Of a stretch of 64,000 nucleotides of DNA, positions 54,884-63,409 are shown piece by piece; the first letter of the stretch is position 1; every line of letters begins with the position of its first letter. The notes under the pieces are model-generated. The model saw nothing but the letters and a program-made list of their open reading frames with translations. It did not search any database and had not been told where the DNA came from. Origin of the DNA: Pistricoccus aurantiacus (lineage in GTDB: Bacteria; Pseudomonadota; Gammaproteobacteria; Pseudomonadales; Halomonadaceae); assembly GCF_042682565.1 (NCBI RefSeq), contig NZ_JBHUIC010000004.1; one strand, 5' to 3'. The translations under genes and the position numbers were made by a program.

Positions 54884-54903
54884 TACTGTATATATAAACA
54901 GTA
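54884..54903. promoter_or_regulatory. LexA (SOS) box
   Basis: TACTGTATATATAAACAGTA differs from the Escherichia coli LexA consensus (TACTGTATATATATACAGTA) at one position; CTGT-N8-ACAG is intact. It lies 50 bases after the dehydrogenase stop. The next gene that I can support, satD, starts 205 bases downstream. A 19-codon frame beginning ATG at 54920 is not a convincing gene. Confidence 0.8.
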
Positions 54904-54988
54904 AATAGCGGTGTCTGATATGACCATCTCGTACTTCCGTCTCGCGCACTGGTGCGTCGTATCCGGCTCAGCCATATAAATACCCCTT

Positions 54989-55034
54989 ATAGGCTATAAT
55001 GTGAAATTATAGCCTATTTAGGCTATTTAGGCTA
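54989..55034. repeat. array of TAGGCTA/TAGCCTA sites upstream of satD
   Basis: Four copies of the heptamer TAGGCTA (or its reverse complement) are at 54990, 55010 (reverse), 55019 and 55028. Copies 1 and 2 form a perfect 12-bp inverted repeat (ATAGGCTATAAT at 54989-55000, ATTATAGCCTAT at 55006-55017, 5-base spacer). Copies 3 and 4 are 9 bases apart in the same direction. The array ends about 75 bases before the satD start. TATAAT is embedded at 54995-55000, so a regulator could overlap a promoter. SatD has a C-terminal HTH and is a candidate autoregulator. Confidence 0.65.
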
Positions 55035-55108
55035 TTGAAAGCATTATAGCTTGCGCGCAGTCATCAAAAATCGAATGGTCATCAACATCGCACGTTGCCC
55101 GGATTGCC

Positions 55109-55762
55109 ATGAAACAGCCCATCGCGGTTCTTACCGGAGATATCATCGCCTCGAAGCGCATCAAGAATCAGCATGCGTTGTTCGAACGGCTGGACACCTG
55201 CCTGGGAGATCTGGCGGCCCGCTTCGATGGCCGGGGCGAACGCTACCGAGGAGACGGCTTCCAGCTGGTACTGAACGACCACGCTCATGCCTTGCATGCC
55301 GCCGTCATGCTGCGCGCCTGGCTGATCATGCATTCCGACGACACTCAGCGCTGGGACGCTCGAGTCGCCGTGGCCATCGGCCTGGACGAGTGGGACCGAA
55401 ACGTGACGCCGATTCGCAGCAGCGGTCCGGTGTTCATCGAGTCCGGACGCGCGCTGGACAGCCTGAGCCAGGACCAAGCGCATCTGCGAGTGGTACCAAC
55501 GGAGCAGGATAGGGACAGCGGCCTGGCGCTATTGACCCGCTTCGTCGATGAGTTGATCGACGGCTGGTCGATCTATTCCGCGGAAGTCGTCTATTGGCAG
55601 CTTGTTGCGGGAGAATCCCAGCAGGCGCTCGGCAAACGGCTCGGGATACGTCAGCCCAGCGTGCACAAACGCCTGCGCGCCGCTCGCTGGCCGCTACTCA
55701 GCGAGTATCTGAATTACGTGCACGAAGACATGAAAGCGCGCTATTCCCGGGTGGCGTCATGA
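55109..55762 (+). CDS. satD: SatD family protein with C-terminal HTH
   Basis: A 217-residue protein of the SatD family (PF16264). The N-terminal domain starts IAVLTGDIIASKRIKNQHALF and contains GERYRGDGFQLVL, as in nucleotide-cyclase-like folds; the C-terminal GESQQALGKRLGIRQPSVHKRLRAARW looks like a helix-turn-helix. Its biochemical role is not established. It overlaps the DUF3307 gene by 4 bases, a pairing also common elsewhere. Upstream sites (LexA box, TAGGCTA array) suggest regulated expression. Confidence 0.72.
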   Translation: MKQPIAVLTGDIIASKRIKNQHALFERLDTCLGDLAARFDGRGERYRGDGFQLVLNDHAHALHAAVMLRAWLIMHSDDTQRWDARVAVAIGLDEWDRNVTPIRSSGPVFIESGRALDSLSQDQAHLRVVPTEQDRDSGLALLTRFVDELIDGWSIYSAEVVYWQLVAGESQQALGKRLGIRQPSVHKRLRAARWPLLSEYLNYVHEDMKARYSRVAS

Positions 55763-56523
55763 GCGATTCCGCGCTTTCCCTGCTGCTGGGCCTGGTGCTG
55801 GCGCATCTCGTCGGTGACTTCTTGCTGCAGCCGGGTAGCTGGGTGGCGGAGCGCTATCGCCTGCGGGGGCGTTCGCCTCGCCTGTATCTTCATGCCGGGA
55901 TTCACGGCACCCTGGCAGCGGGAGTACTGGCGTTTGCCGGTACGTTCGACATCGGTCGACCGGCCATGCAAGTTGACGGGGTAGTGGTAGCGATTGGCGG
56001 CCTGACGGTGGCTATCAGTCACGCGCTGATCGATTTGTTCAAGGCATCATTGAACCCGGGGAAACTGCGCTGGTTCCTGTTCGACCAGGCGCTGCATCTG
56101 CTGGTGATCCTGGGATTGTGGCTGACGATCATTGCCACCCGGCAGCCCTTTATGCTGTTTCTCGATTACCTGACGACCCCTTCCACGTTGGCGCTGCTGG
56201 TGACTTACCTGGTGGTGACGCGACCCATGGCTTTCGCCATCGCCATGGTAATGCGCCGCTGGAGCGCAGGCCTCGACGAGCCCAACACTCTGGTCAAGGC
56301 CGGAGCGCGAATCGGCATGCTGGAACGTCTGCTGGTGCTGACTCTGGTGTTGCACAACCAGATCACCGCAGTGGGTTTTCTGATCACCGCCAAGACGGTG
56401 CTGCGCTACGGCGACCTGCGGGAAGCCCAGGATCGCAAGCTGACGGAATACGTACTGCTCGGCACCCTGCTCAGCGTCGCCTCCACGGTGATTCTCGGGC
56501 TGGCGGTACGCAGCTTCCTTTGA
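55759..56523 (+). CDS. DUF3307 family membrane protein
   Basis: About 254 residues. LLLGLVLAHLVGDFLLQPGSWV at the start is the DUF3307 signature, and ALIDLFKASLNPGKLRWFLFDQALHLLVI follows. Several membrane segments lie along the length. The family is often encoded with SatD, as here (overlap ATGA). Function unknown. It may be part of a stress- or defence-linked two-gene module, given the operators upstream of satD. Confidence 0.72.
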   Translation: MSDSALSLLLGLVLAHLVGDFLLQPGSWVAERYRLRGRSPRLYLHAGIHGTLAAGVLAFAGTFDIGRPAMQVDGVVVAIGGLTVAISHALIDLFKASLNPGKLRWFLFDQALHLLVILGLWLTIIATRQPFMLFLDYLTTPSTLALLVTYLVVTRPMAFAIAMVMRRWSAGLDEPNTLVKAGARIGMLERLLVLTLVLHNQITAVGFLITAKTVLRYGDLREAQDRKLTEYVLLGTLLSVASTVILGLAVRSFL

Positions 56524-56644
56524 TACGACCGCCGGGTTGATGTTTCGGCTTTTTGCCGCCTCGCCGGCTTGACCGTACAATGCGTCAAACGCCGCTCATC
56601 CCTCGGCAGTCTCGCCGACACGATTTCAAGGAAACGCCATTCTC

Positions 56645-58354
56645 ATGCGCGCCAGCCAACTGTTGATCGCCACATTGAAGGAAACCCCCGCGGACGCGGA
56701 AGTCGTCAGCCATCAATTGATGCTGCGGGCGGGGCTGATTCGCCGTCTCACCTCCGGGCTCTATACCTGGCTGCCCATTGGTCTTCGTACCTTGCGCAAG
56801 ATCGAGCGCATCGTGCGGGAAGAAATGGACCGGGCCGGTGCCCAGGAAGTGCTGATGCCGGCGGTGCAGCCGGCGGAGCTGTGGCAGGAATCCGGCCGCT
56901 GGGAACAGTACGGGCCGGAGCTTCTGCGTCTCAAGGATCGTCACCAGCGGGATTACTGCGTGGGCCCCACCCATGAAGAGGTGATCACCGACCTGGTGCG
57001 CCGGGAAATCAACAGCTACAAGCAGCTGCCGGCGAACTTCTACCAGATCCAGACCAAGTTTCGTGACGAGATTCGCCCGCGCTTCGGGGTGATGCGCGCT
57101 CGAGAGTTCATCATGAAGGACGCCTACTCCTTCCATGTAAGCGAGGCGTCCCTGAAAGAAACCTATCAGGCGATGTACGATGCCTACGTGCGCATCTTCA
57201 CCCGTCTGGGACTGGATTTCCGCCCGGTGCTGGCGGACAACGGCGCCATCGGCGGTACCGGCTCCCACGAATTTCACGTGCTGGCGGATTCCGGCGAGGA
57301 CGCCATTGTCTTTTCCAGCGATTCCGACTACGCCGCCAATATGGAAAAGGCGGAAGCACTGGACCCGGGCACCGAGCGCTCCGCGCCCCGGGAGGAACTG
57401 CGTCTGATGGACACCCCCGATGTCAGGACCATCGCCGCTCTGGTGGAGGGCCATGATCTGCCCATCGACAAGACCCTCAAGACGCTGATGGTCCACGCGT
57501 CGGACGGCGGCCTGATCGCTCTGCTGGTGCGTGGCGATCACGAGTTGAACGAGATCAAGGCGGAAAACCTGCCGGAAGTGGCCGCGCCCCTGACCATGGC
57601 CACGGAAGAGGAGATTCGCGCGGTGGTCGGTGCCGGCCCTGGTTCTCTGGGGCCGGTCAACCTGGAGATGCGTATCATCATCGATCGCGACGTGGCGCGA
57701 ATGAGCGATTTCGGCGCCGGGGCCAACATCGACGACAAGCACTATTTCGGCATCAACTGGGAGCGGGATCTGCCGCTGCCCAAGGTCGCGGATCTGCGCA
57801 ACGTCAAGGAAGGCGATCTTTCGCCGGACGGCAAGGGCACCCTATCGATCAAGCGCGGCATCGAGGTAGGCCACGTCTTCCAGCTGGGGCGCAAGTATTC
57901 CGAAGCGTTGAACGCCACGGTGCTGGACGACACCGGCCGCGCGGTTAATCCCTGGATGGGCTGCTACGGCATCGGCGTGACCCGGGTCATGGCGGCGGCC
58001 ATCGAACAGAATCATGACGAGGCCGGCATCATCTGGCCGAACGCCATCGCGCCCTTCGACATCATTATCGTGCCGATGAACGCGCACAAGTCCGAGCGGG
58101 TACGGGAAACCTCGGAGCGGCTGTATCGGGAGCTCGGCGAGCAGGGTTTCGACGTGCTGCTGGACGATCGGGATATTCGCCCAGGGGTCAAGTTCGCGGA
58201 TCAGGAATTGATCGGCATACCGCATCGGCTGGTGATCGGCGATCGCAGCCTGGATAAGGGTGAGTTCGAATACAAGGGACGCCGTGACAGCGATGCCACC
58301 ATGGTTGCCGTGGACGACATCATCGATTTTCTGGCACAAAAAAGCCGACCCTGA
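56645..58354 (+). CDS. proS: prolyl-tRNA synthetase
   Basis: A 569-residue class II synthetase of the bacterial long type with an editing insertion. LRAGLIRRLTSGLYTWLPIG (motif 1 region), RDYCVGPTHEEVITDLVRREI, FRDEIRPRFGVMRAREFIMKDAYSF (motif 2) and GCYGIGVTRVMAAAIEQ (motif 3) are all present, as is the editing domain between residues about 230 and 400. Start ATG at 56645. Its stop lies inside a hairpin that can terminate the opposite gene. Confidence 0.97.
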   Translation: MRASQLLIATLKETPADAEVVSHQLMLRAGLIRRLTSGLYTWLPIGLRTLRKIERIVREEMDRAGAQEVLMPAVQPAELWQESGRWEQYGPELLRLKDRHQRDYCVGPTHEEVITDLVRREINSYKQLPANFYQIQTKFRDEIRPRFGVMRAREFIMKDAYSFHVSEASLKETYQAMYDAYVRIFTRLGLDFRPVLADNGAIGGTGSHEFHVLADSGEDAIVFSSDSDYAANMEKAEALDPGTERSAPREELRLMDTPDVRTIAALVEGHDLPIDKTLKTLMVHASDGGLIALLVRGDHELNEIKAENLPEVAAPLTMATEEEIRAVVGAGPGSLGPVNLEMRIIIDRDVARMSDFGAGANIDDKHYFGINWERDLPLPKVADLRNVKEGDLSPDGKGTLSIKRGIEVGHVFQLGRKYSEALNATVLDDTGRAVNPWMGCYGIGVTRVMAAAIEQNHDEAGIIWPNAIAPFDIIIVPMNAHKSERVRETSERLYRELGEQGFDVLLDDRDIRPGVKFADQELIGIPHRLVIGDRSLDKGEFEYKGRRDSDATMVAVDDIIDFLAQKSRP

Positions 58355-58362
58355 GGTCGGCT
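58338..58362 (-). terminator. Rho-independent terminator for the CcoM-like gene
   Basis: AGCCGACC (58343-58350) and GGTCGGCT (58355-58362) form an 8-bp stem with the loop CTGA, and on the minus strand it is followed by TTTTTT (bases 58343-58338). The structure overlaps the proS stop codon (58352-58354), so one hairpin serves the minus-strand gene while lying within the end of proS. On the plus strand there is no T-run. Confidence 0.75.
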
Positions 58363-58416
58363 AACCGGGGGCATGGCCCCCTCCCCTGACGACTTCGTAC
58401 ATGCGCTGGCAGCGTA

Positions 58417-58533
58417 TCAGTGCTTGCCCTTGCGCTTGTGATCTCGAATGATGAAACCGGCGAAACCACCCATGAAAGCGATCATCAAACCTACCGTTAC
58501 CAGACCAAAAATGACTGCATCGTCGTAATACAT
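58417..58533 (-). CDS. ccoM: CcoM-like small membrane peptide
   Basis: A 38-residue peptide starting MYYDDAVIFGLVTVGLMIAF, with one membrane segment and a basic tail (IIRDHKRKGKH). It resembles the CcoM subunit of cbb3-type cytochrome oxidases in Pseudomonas-like bacteria (short N-terminus, VTVGLM, then Gly-rich segment). The ATG at 58533 follows AGGGGAG, which argues against a longer start. A 21-bp inverted repeat with FNR/Anr-like half-sites lies 92-167 bases upstream. Too short for certainty, so the family name is provisional. Confidence 0.6.
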   Translation of the reverse strand: MYYDDAVIFGLVTVGLMIAFMGGFAGFIIRDHKRKGKH

Positions 58534-58624
58534 GATCGTGGCTCCCCTATGAACTATAAATCGTTGTGTAGCGGTTGTTGGCAAGTGCGCAAGTGATGGC
58601 TTCACTGTAAAGAATTCGGGGAGA

Positions 58625-58700
58625 CAAAAACTGACCTGAATCAAGAATCTCTCGCTCGTGGACCACGACGGCAGAAAAACTTGATTCAGGTCAGTTTTTG
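58625..58700. repeat. 21-bp perfect inverted repeat with FNR/Anr-like cores
   Basis: CAAAAACTGACCTGAATCAAG (58625-58645) and its exact reverse complement (58680-58700) flank a 34-base spacer. Each arm contains TTGAT-TCAG-GTCAG, a near match to the FNR/Anr box TTGAT-N4-ATCAA. The repeat lies between the CcoM-like gene (minus) and the PPIase gene, so it could be an anaerobic regulatory region of the former, or a terminator for the latter. Confidence 0.55.
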
Positions 58701-58722
58701 GTGAAATAGAGACCAGGAAAAA

Positions 58723-59262
58723 TCAAGGGAGCTTGCGATCTTCTACTTCAGTCGCCTCGGTACCTTCCGGTAGAGGATGTCCCTTGGCGAGTTCCGCCCG
58801 GGTGGCTTCGCGAATCGTCAGCACCTCGAGAGCGTAGCGCAGGGTCAATCCCGCCAGGGGATGATTGGTATCGACCCTGACCTGGGTCGTGCCGGCTTCC
58901 AGTATCGTGACCACCTCGGGGCCGTCGTCGCCTTGCGTCTGAAAGCGCATGCCGGGAGTCAGGTTGGCCACCGGAAAGGCGCCCCGAGAAACCTCCCGAA
59001 TCAACGAAGGATTGCGCGGGCCATAGCCATCTTCCGGCGCCAGGATCACGTCGAGGCTCGCGCCGACGGATCGGCCTTCCAGGGCACGTTCGAGCCCCGG
59101 CAGTATGTTGCCGTGACCGTGCAGGTATTCCAGAGGATTGTCGCGCTGACGGGAATCGTCCAGCACAATGGCGGTTTCGCTTGCGTCAAACAAGCGGTAG
59201 TGGAGCTTGACGACGCGCTGAGGCGCAATAATGGCCGGGGCGGCGGGAGAATCCAGGGTCAT
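58723..59262 (-). CDS. FKBP-type peptidyl-prolyl isomerase, SlpA type
   Basis: A 179-residue FKBP domain. VVKLHYRLFDASETAIVLDDS, EYLHGHGNILPGLERALEG and PEDGYGPRNPSLIREV are the SlpA/SlyD-like signature (IPGLEXAL core) with the usual insert. It assists proline isomerisation of cytosolic proteins. Start ATG at 59262. Convergent with nothing, same direction as rfaH 40 bases upstream. Confidence 0.88.
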   Translation of the reverse strand: MTLDSPAAPAIIAPQRVVKLHYRLFDASETAIVLDDSRQRDNPLEYLHGHGNILPGLERALEGRSVGASLDVILAPEDGYGPRNPSLIREVSRGAFPVANLTPGMRFQTQGDDGPEVVTILEAGTTQVRVDTNHPLAGLTLRYALEVLTIREATRAELAKGHPLPEGTEATEVEDRKLP

Positions 59263-59301
59263 GGCGTATCCTTTATCAAAGCGTTCCTCTAGCAGAGCGG
59301 A

Positions 59302-59844
59302 TCAGGTAACGCGGCGCAACCGGGAGATCGGCATTTCCAGTCGCTGCTGACGATGCAGCATATTGAGCAGCACGATGGCGCGCTCCTCGCCTTTCTGAGA
59401 TTCGAAGATCGCCTGCAGTTCCTCGAACGGCCCCTCGGTGATTTCCACGGTTTCGCCGGCGCGAAAATAGACGTTGGCCTTGATATCGTCCTGCCGGGCG
59501 CAGGCGTTCTGCTGCAGCAGTTCGATCAGCGCATCGCTCACCGGCACCGGCTCATTGCCGAAGACCACCAGCTTGAGCACGCCTCGGGTGGAGCGAATGG
59601 GCCGCCAGTTGCTGGCAATCCGGTCCAGGCGAATGAACAGATAGTAGGGAAACAATGGCTCCTTGACCCAGCTCAGACGCCCGCTGCGCTTCTTCTGCAC
59701 CTCGAGCACCGGATGAAAGACCTCGAATGCCTGGTTGTGAAGATTTTCCGCGGCGCGGAAGGACTCGCCGCCCTTGCATTGAATCGCATACCAGCGCGGC
59801 TGGGCCGCGGAGTCCTGTAGACTTTCCATCATCGAATCGCTCAT
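59302..59844 (-). CDS. rfaH: transcription antitermination factor RfaH
   Basis: About 180 residues of the NusG/RfaH family. WYAIQCKGGESFRAAENLHNQAF at the start, then RLSWVKEPLFPYYLFIRLD and RPIRSTRGVLKLVVFGNEPVPVS are RfaH features (EPLFP, TRGV, FG.EP), and the C-terminal KOW-like region VRAGE/VEITEGPFEELQAIF follows. RfaH binds ops in the nontemplate strand of paused RNA polymerase and blocks Rho. An exact ops element lies at 36480 in front of wzc. The ATG at 59844 is preceded by GGGAGACC. Confidence 0.88.
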   Translation of the reverse strand: MSDSMMESLQDSAAQPRWYAIQCKGGESFRAAENLHNQAFEVFHPVLEVQKKRSGRLSWVKEPLFPYYLFIRLDRIASNWRPIRSTRGVLKLVVFGNEPVPVSDALIELLQQNACARQDDIKANVYFRAGETVEITEGPFEELQAIFESQKGEERAIVLLNMLHRQQRLEMPISRLRRVT

Positions 59845-60015
59845 GGGTCTCCCTGGGTCGATAGCGTGCCTGGTCGGAATTGGCGTTCTTCGCAAGGCTC
59901 TGCAACAATCCGTCGTCGTTTTTACTGGACAGGGATACTAGCATTCTGATCGCTGCTCTGTCCGGCACTCTGAACACCCTGTCCAGCTCCCCGAAAGCCC
60001 GTTCTGGAGTCTTCT

Positions 60016-61377
60016 ATGTCATCAACCTCGGCCCATCGCGGCTGGCTCGCCAGTCTGGCGGTCTATCGACGCGCGCCGGTAATCACCATGCTTTTTCTGG
60101 GGTTTTCCGCCGGACTGCCCTTCCTGCTGGTGTTCTCGACCCTGTCCGCCTGGCTACGCAGTACTGGCGTCGAGGTGGCGGCGATCGGGTTCTTTTCCTG
60201 GATCGGCATCCTCTACTCAATCAAGTTCTTCTGGGCGCCGGTGGTGGATCGCCAGCGCCTACCGCTGCTGACACGCTGGCTGGGACAGCGTCGCGGCTGG
60301 ATGCTTCTGGCTCAGGGAATGATCGCCGCGGGCCTGGTAGGGCTTTCGACCCTGGATCCGGTGGATCATCTGCCGGCGGTGGCGGGCTTTGCCCTGCTGG
60401 TGGCCTTCGGCTCCGCCACTCAGGATATCGCCATCGACGCCTTTCGCATCGAATCCGCCCCGGACGATATCCAGGCGGCCATGGCCTCCACCTACATCAT
60501 CGGCTATCGCGGCGGCCTGCTGGCGGCGGGGGCCGGGGCGCTCTACGTGGCGGCCCTGGTGTCCTGGGAAGCGGCTTATCTGAGCATGGCAGCACTGGTG
60601 GGCATCGGCGTTATCACCGTCTTGCTGCGCCCGGAACCCAGCCGATCCAATCTGGCGGTACAACCTCTCAAGGAACCTCGGGTTCGCCGGTTCCTGGCTC
60701 GCCACCGACACCGGCCCAGAGCAGTGCGCCGGCTGGGCGCCTGGAGCATTGCCGCGGTGGTATGCCCGTTCACGGATTTCTTTTCCCAGCATGGTCTGAA
60801 GGCGCTGGGACTGTTGCTGTTCATCGGCGTGTTTCGCATCAGCGATCTGGCCATGGCGGCGATGGCCAATCCGCTTTATCTCGATCTGGGATTCAGCCTG
60901 GCCACCATCGCCAACGTGACCAATGTCTTCGGTATCGCCATGAGCATCGGCGGCGGCATTCTCGGCGGGCTCTTGGTAGCGCGCTACGGCATCACTCGCA
61001 TGCTGATCCTGGGCGCCACCACGGTGGCGCTGACCAATCTGCTGTTCGTGCTGCTGGCGACCCAGGGGGCGCAGCTTGGGCTGCTGATCGTCACCATCAT
61101 CGGCGACAATCTCGCCAATGGCCTGGCCAGCACCGTCTTCATTGCCTTCCTGTCAAGCCTCACTTCCCGGGCCTATACCGCAACCCAGTATGCGCTTTTC
61201 TCCTCGCTGATGACCCTGCCGGGCAAGTTCCTGGGCGGATTTTCCGGGCTGGTGGTGGCCTCGCAAGGCTACGCGGCGTTCTTTCTGCTGGCCTCGCTGC
61301 TGGGAATTCCCGCCATACTGCTGGCGCTGTGGGTGCATGGAGACCAGCGCGGCAAGACTAGCGCCACGACGGGTTGA
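60016..61377 (+). CDS. ampG: AmpG-like MFS permease (muropeptide transporter)
   Basis: A 453-residue protein with about 12-14 membrane segments. FLGFSAGLPFLLVFSTLSAWLRSTGV is the AmpG start, and FFSWIGILYSIKFFWAPVVDR follows; the middle has AFGSATQDIAIDAFRIE, a motif strongly conserved in AmpG. It imports anhydro-muropeptides for cell-wall recycling. The ATG at 60016 is chosen because the protein begins at the usual N-terminus. Confidence 0.9.
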   Translation: MSSTSAHRGWLASLAVYRRAPVITMLFLGFSAGLPFLLVFSTLSAWLRSTGVEVAAIGFFSWIGILYSIKFFWAPVVDRQRLPLLTRWLGQRRGWMLLAQGMIAAGLVGLSTLDPVDHLPAVAGFALLVAFGSATQDIAIDAFRIESAPDDIQAAMASTYIIGYRGGLLAAGAGALYVAALVSWEAAYLSMAALVGIGVITVLLRPEPSRSNLAVQPLKEPRVRRFLARHRHRPRAVRRLGAWSIAAVVCPFTDFFSQHGLKALGLLLFIGVFRISDLAMAAMANPLYLDLGFSLATIANVTNVFGIAMSIGGGILGGLLVARYGITRMLILGATTVALTNLLFVLLATQGAQLGLLIVTIIGDNLANGLASTVFIAFLSSLTSRAYTATQYALFSSLMTLPGKFLGGFSGLVVASQGYAAFFLLASLLGIPAILLALWVHGDQRGKTSATTG

Positions 61378-61386
61378 AACCCGTTT

Positions 61387-63234
61387 TCAGGCTTGCTGAT
61401 CCAGCCATTCCAAGGCGCCGGGCGTCGCAATCCACTGATCCCGCATCAAGGTACGGTACTGCCAGGCCTCCTCGTGACTCCCGGGCTCTGGCTCTGCGCT
61501 GTTCCGCTCGCCGCGGCCGAGGTTGGCGCCGCGTTTAGGACGCGACTCACAGAGCAGGCGGATCACATGGGAATTGAGTCTGGACGCCTCTCTCACGGCC
61601 CTGGCCGCCTCATCGAAACGCTCGAGACGATAGAACGCCAGAGCCCGGCCCATCAGGGTCCCCAGCAGCGGCGGCTGAGCGGAGATTTCGCTGACGTCCA
61701 GCGCCTTGGCGTCACGGCCGTCTCGCAGCAGCTGGTCCAGCACCAGTTCGAGCAACCCCAGGCTATCCTGTTCATCCAGGGCCAGTAAACGCTCCGCCAG
61801 GGCGCGGGAATGCTCTCGCGCACCGCGCTCCATGCCGACAACCAGAGCCAGACCGGTACGCAGAAGCACCGCGTTGTCCGCCACGTCCCACAGCAGCTCG
61901 CCACCCTGATTCTCATCGCGCAAGGCTTCGATTTGTGAAAGCCAGCCTTCCAAACGATAAGCCAGCGGCTCGAACAGGCTGGGGGCCATCCAGGGCAGGC
62001 TGCCGAAACGCAAGGTCAGGGCCAGAATCAGCGATTGCACGACTCGGGGGGAATCCAGCCATTCCGGATTGGCGCAAAGCGCCACCAGCCAGTTTTCGGC
62101 GTTGGCCCAGGGCTCGTCCTTGAAGCCAAGGGGAGCGTCTTCATCCACCGAGGCCTGGAAATGTTGCTGAAAGGCATCGAATAAAGCCGCTTCCCGAGCG
62201 CTGGTATGATACTCGAGCTCGCCTTCGGCGGATCTGCGCAGATCGAGTCGCGGCGCGCCTTGCACTACCTTCAGCAGCTCCTGAAGTGCCGCCAGCGGCT
62301 CCGCCAGCTCTTCCTCCGCGTTGACCATCTGCTCCGCCAGGGTCGCGCCGGGATTGTCCGCAAGCTCCGCCAGAAACTCCAGCTGCTCCGGGTCCAGCCC
62401 GCCCTGGCGAGACAGACGCCGAAACCAGAATCGAGCGCGTTCCGAGGCCTCTTGAACATGGCCCTCGTGCAGCAGCAGCATGGCTTCGATATAAGCCAGG
62501 GTCGGTGAATCCGGCAGGGTCTGCTGAGCGTGAATGAAGGCTTCCCGGGCGCTGGCCAGATCGTCGTTGTCCAGGTGCATCAGGCACAGCCGCTCCAGAG
62601 CGCCGCCCCGCAATTCCAGGGGACCGTGCTCGAACACCGCCTCAAGCAGCGCATCGCGCTTGTGGCTGAAGCCGCGCTCCTGATAGAGATCGATCAGCAG
62701 TTCGAAGGCGGGCTCCGCCTGCTCCGGCAGCCGCGCCCAGTCGGATTGGGCGAACAGGGCTTCCAGAAGCTGCTGAGCCCGGCCGCGCTGGCCGCCTTCC
62801 GCGGAGATCAACCCCGCTTCCAGGAGGGCCTGCGGCGGGGCTTGATGGCTCGCCAGCGCCGCCTTGAGCGCCGGCCCCTTCCAGTCCCGCAGCGACAGCA
62901 TCCACATCAGATGCTCGGGAATCGCCCCGGGCAGCTTGACCGCGCCGCAGCAGTGTTTGGTCTTGTGGCCGGAATCGCACCAGCAGGGCTCGTTCGGCTC
63001 GGGCCGGGCAAGGGGTTCGCAGGCAAAGTCGAGCCGCTCGAGAGGCGTTTGCGACCATAGCTCCGGCGCCAGTGCCTGAGCCATGGCCATGTTGCCGCCG
63101 AGCAATGCCGTTCCCTTGGCTCGCGCCCACGCCATCAAGGCCGGATAGTGCTCGTCCTTGCGAATCGCCGCCAAGGCGCCGCTCGCGAAGTTCAGCAACT
63201 GTTCTACCCACACCGCCAGCATGGCCATCTCCAT
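61387..63234 (-). CDS. SEC-C motif protein with TPR-like helices
   Basis: A 615-residue protein. EPNEPCWCDSGHKTKHCC near residue 85 is a SEC-C motif (CxCxnCH/C zinc site). The remainder is helix-rich and repetitive (for example RLCLMHLDNDDLASAREAFIHAQ, FYRLERFDEAARAVREA), as in TPR-like scaffold proteins. Function unknown. Start is ATG at 63234, or better ATG at 63222, which has GGAG 9 bases upstream. Convergent with ampG. Confidence 0.72.
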   Translation of the reverse strand: MEMAMLAVWVEQLLNFASGALAAIRKDEHYPALMAWARAKGTALLGGNMAMAQALAPELWSQTPLERLDFACEPLARPEPNEPCWCDSGHKTKHCCGAVKLPGAIPEHLMWMLSLRDWKGPALKAALASHQAPPQALLEAGLISAEGGQRGRAQQLLEALFAQSDWARLPEQAEPAFELLIDLYQERGFSHKRDALLEAVFEHGPLELRGGALERLCLMHLDNDDLASAREAFIHAQQTLPDSPTLAYIEAMLLLHEGHVQEASERARFWFRRLSRQGGLDPEQLEFLAELADNPGATLAEQMVNAEEELAEPLAALQELLKVVQGAPRLDLRRSAEGELEYHTSAREAALFDAFQQHFQASVDEDAPLGFKDEPWANAENWLVALCANPEWLDSPRVVQSLILALTLRFGSLPWMAPSLFEPLAYRLEGWLSQIEALRDENQGGELLWDVADNAVLLRTGLALVVGMERGAREHSRALAERLLALDEQDSLGLLELVLDQLLRDGRDAKALDVSEISAQPPLLGTLMGRALAFYRLERFDEAARAVREASRLNSHVIRLLCESRPKRGANLGRGERNSAEPEPGSHEEAWQYRTLMRDQWIATPGALEWLDQQA

Positions 63235-63409
63235 TAAACTAAACGCGCTATTTTAACATCTTATCCGCTCGCCCCCCATGGGATTTACCGATATGGCGAT
63301 CGCGCCTGCCGGATGCTAATGTGCCGGCTGCATCCCTGCGACCATGAGCTACCCAGCCCCGGCGGATTCGAGCTTTCCGTCCTTCTATCTTCATGCCAGG
63401 AGCCGTGTC

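Noticed and set aside
54920..54979. 19-codon frame directly after the LexA box (MTISYFRLAHWCVV)
   Set aside because: Too short, without a good ribosome site or known family; not enough to call a gene.
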